A DNA stretch of 5,751 bases from Burkholderiales bacterium. Its GTDB lineage: Bacteria; Pseudomonadota; Gammaproteobacteria; Burkholderiales; SG8-41. Location of the stretch: contig JAIESJ010000206.1 of assembly GCA_019746155.1 (NCBI GenBank), positions 1 to 5,751 of the forward strand, written 5' to 3'. The notes under the pieces were generated by a model that was not told where the DNA came from, ran no database searches, and saw nothing but the letters and a program-made list of their open reading frames with translations. Below are positions 5,053 through 5,751 of this stretch, in pieces; the first letter of the stretch is position 1, and the number at the start of each line of letters is the position of its first letter. The position numbers and the translations under genes are program-made.

Positions 5053-5751
5053 ATGGAAATTGAATACGGATGGCTGCTTGTCCTGCCTTTGTTCTTCGGC
5101 CTGGGCTGGCTCGCCGCGCGCATCGACATCAAGCAGCTGCTGTCGGAGTCGCGCGCGCCGCCGATGTCGTATTTCAAGGGACTCAACTTCCTGCTCAACG
5201 AGCAGCAGGACAAGGCGATCGAGGCCTTCATCGAGGTGGTGAAGGTCGACCCCCAGACCATCGAGCTGCATTTCGCGCTCGGATCGCTGTTCCGCCGGCG
5301 CGGCGAGCTCGAGCGCGCCATCCGCATGCACCAGAACCTGGTCGAGCGCCCGGATCTTGCCCAGGACAAAAAACTTGCCGCGCTGTTCGAGCTCGCGCAG
5401 GATTATCTCAAGGCAGGCCTGCTCGACCGCGCCGAGGAGCTGTTCCTGAAACTGGAAGACACGGCGCACGCCGAAGCGGCGCTCAAGTTCCTGCTGGAAA
5501 TCTACGAGCAGGAGAAGGACTGGCAGAAAGCGATCGGCACTGCCGGGAAGCTCGAAACCGTCACCGGCCAGTCGCACCAGAAGGAGATTGCAAATTTCTA
5601 CTGCGAGCTGGCAGGCAACGAGATCATGCAGTCCCGCCCGGAGGCGGCGCGTCCTTTTCTCGGCAAGGCGTTGGCGCATCACCGCCTGTGCGTGCGCGCC
5701 AACATGCTGCTGGGTGACGTGGAGATGAGCGTCAACCGTCCCACCGCTGCG
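5053..5751 (+). CDS. lapB: Lipopolysaccharide assembly protein LapB (3' end outside window)
   Basis: The frame stays open from ATG 5053 to the right edge, giving 233 residues of a family that has about 390 (E. coli 389). LapB (YciM) is an inner-membrane adaptor that promotes FtsH degradation of LpxC and so limits lipid A synthesis. One N-terminal membrane anchor is visible at about 6-22. Tetratricopeptide-type helical repeats fill the rest from about 38. Family signatures are GLNFLLNEQQDKAIEAF (43-59), LGSLFRRRGELERAIRMHQNL (76-96), DYLKAGLLDRAEELF (117-131), DWQKAI (156-161) and EIANFYCELA (178-187). The remaining repeats and the C-terminal rubredoxin-type metal-binding domain needed for activity would lie beyond the window. 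No clear Shine-Dalgarno precedes the ATG; the T-rich tract of the junction hairpin is there instead. Confidence 0.93.
   Translation, partial: MEIEYGWLLVLPLFFGLGWLAARIDIKQLLSESRAPPMSYFKGLNFLLNEQQDKAIEAFIEVVKVDPQTIELHFALGSLFRRRGELERAIRMHQNLVERPDLAQDKKLAALFELAQDYLKAGLLDRAEELFLKLEDTAHAEAALKFLLEIYEQEKDWQKAIGTAGKLETVTGQSHQKEIANFYCELAGNEIMQSRPEAARPFLGKALAHHRLCVRANMLLGDVEMSVNRPTAA

Noticed and set aside
4645..5682. A 345-codon minus-strand frame opposite lapA and lapB
   Set aside because: It runs across the ihfB terminator and is antisense to two recognised membrane-protein genes. It has no domain of its own.

Overview
This window is a conserved housekeeping block, all on the + strand: tyrA (3' part), aroA, cmk, rpsA, ihfB, lapA and lapB (5' part). 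The DNA is GC-rich, and the protein sequences and gene order (aromatic biosynthesis, then cmk-rpsA-ihfB-lapA-lapB) are those expected of a betaproteobacterium. I cannot name a genus from the sequence alone. I see no mobile element, CRISPR array, tRNA, rRNA or recognisable horizontally acquired gene.

Bases 1-1849 carry the end of prephenate dehydrogenase and all of EPSP synthase, that is, tyrosine-branch and common shikimate-pathway enzymes. Bases 1887-2546 encode cytidylate kinase. A 71-base gap then precedes rpsA (2618-4336, six S1 domains). ihfB follows after 9 bases, with a strong Shine-Dalgarno sequence. A good intrinsic terminator (4666-4697, GAAA tetraloop plus eight T) closes the rpsA-ihfB unit. 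The lapA-lapB pair, which controls lipopolysaccharide synthesis and assembly at the inner membrane, then begins; lapB runs off the right edge after 233 codons.

The most interesting structure lies at gene junctions. A terminator-like hairpin with seven T (2541-2570) overlaps the cmk stop codon just before rpsA. An ATG overlapping that stop codon opens a nine-codon reading frame exactly across the hairpin and T tract. A weaker version, hairpin plus six T, overlaps the lapA stop codon before lapB. An AT-rich island and a promoter-like sequence lie inside cmk. rpsA has no visible Shine-Dalgarno, as might suit a gene under S1 self-control. These are regulatory hypotheses. The genes themselves look ordinary and intact, and I found no convincing new biological system.
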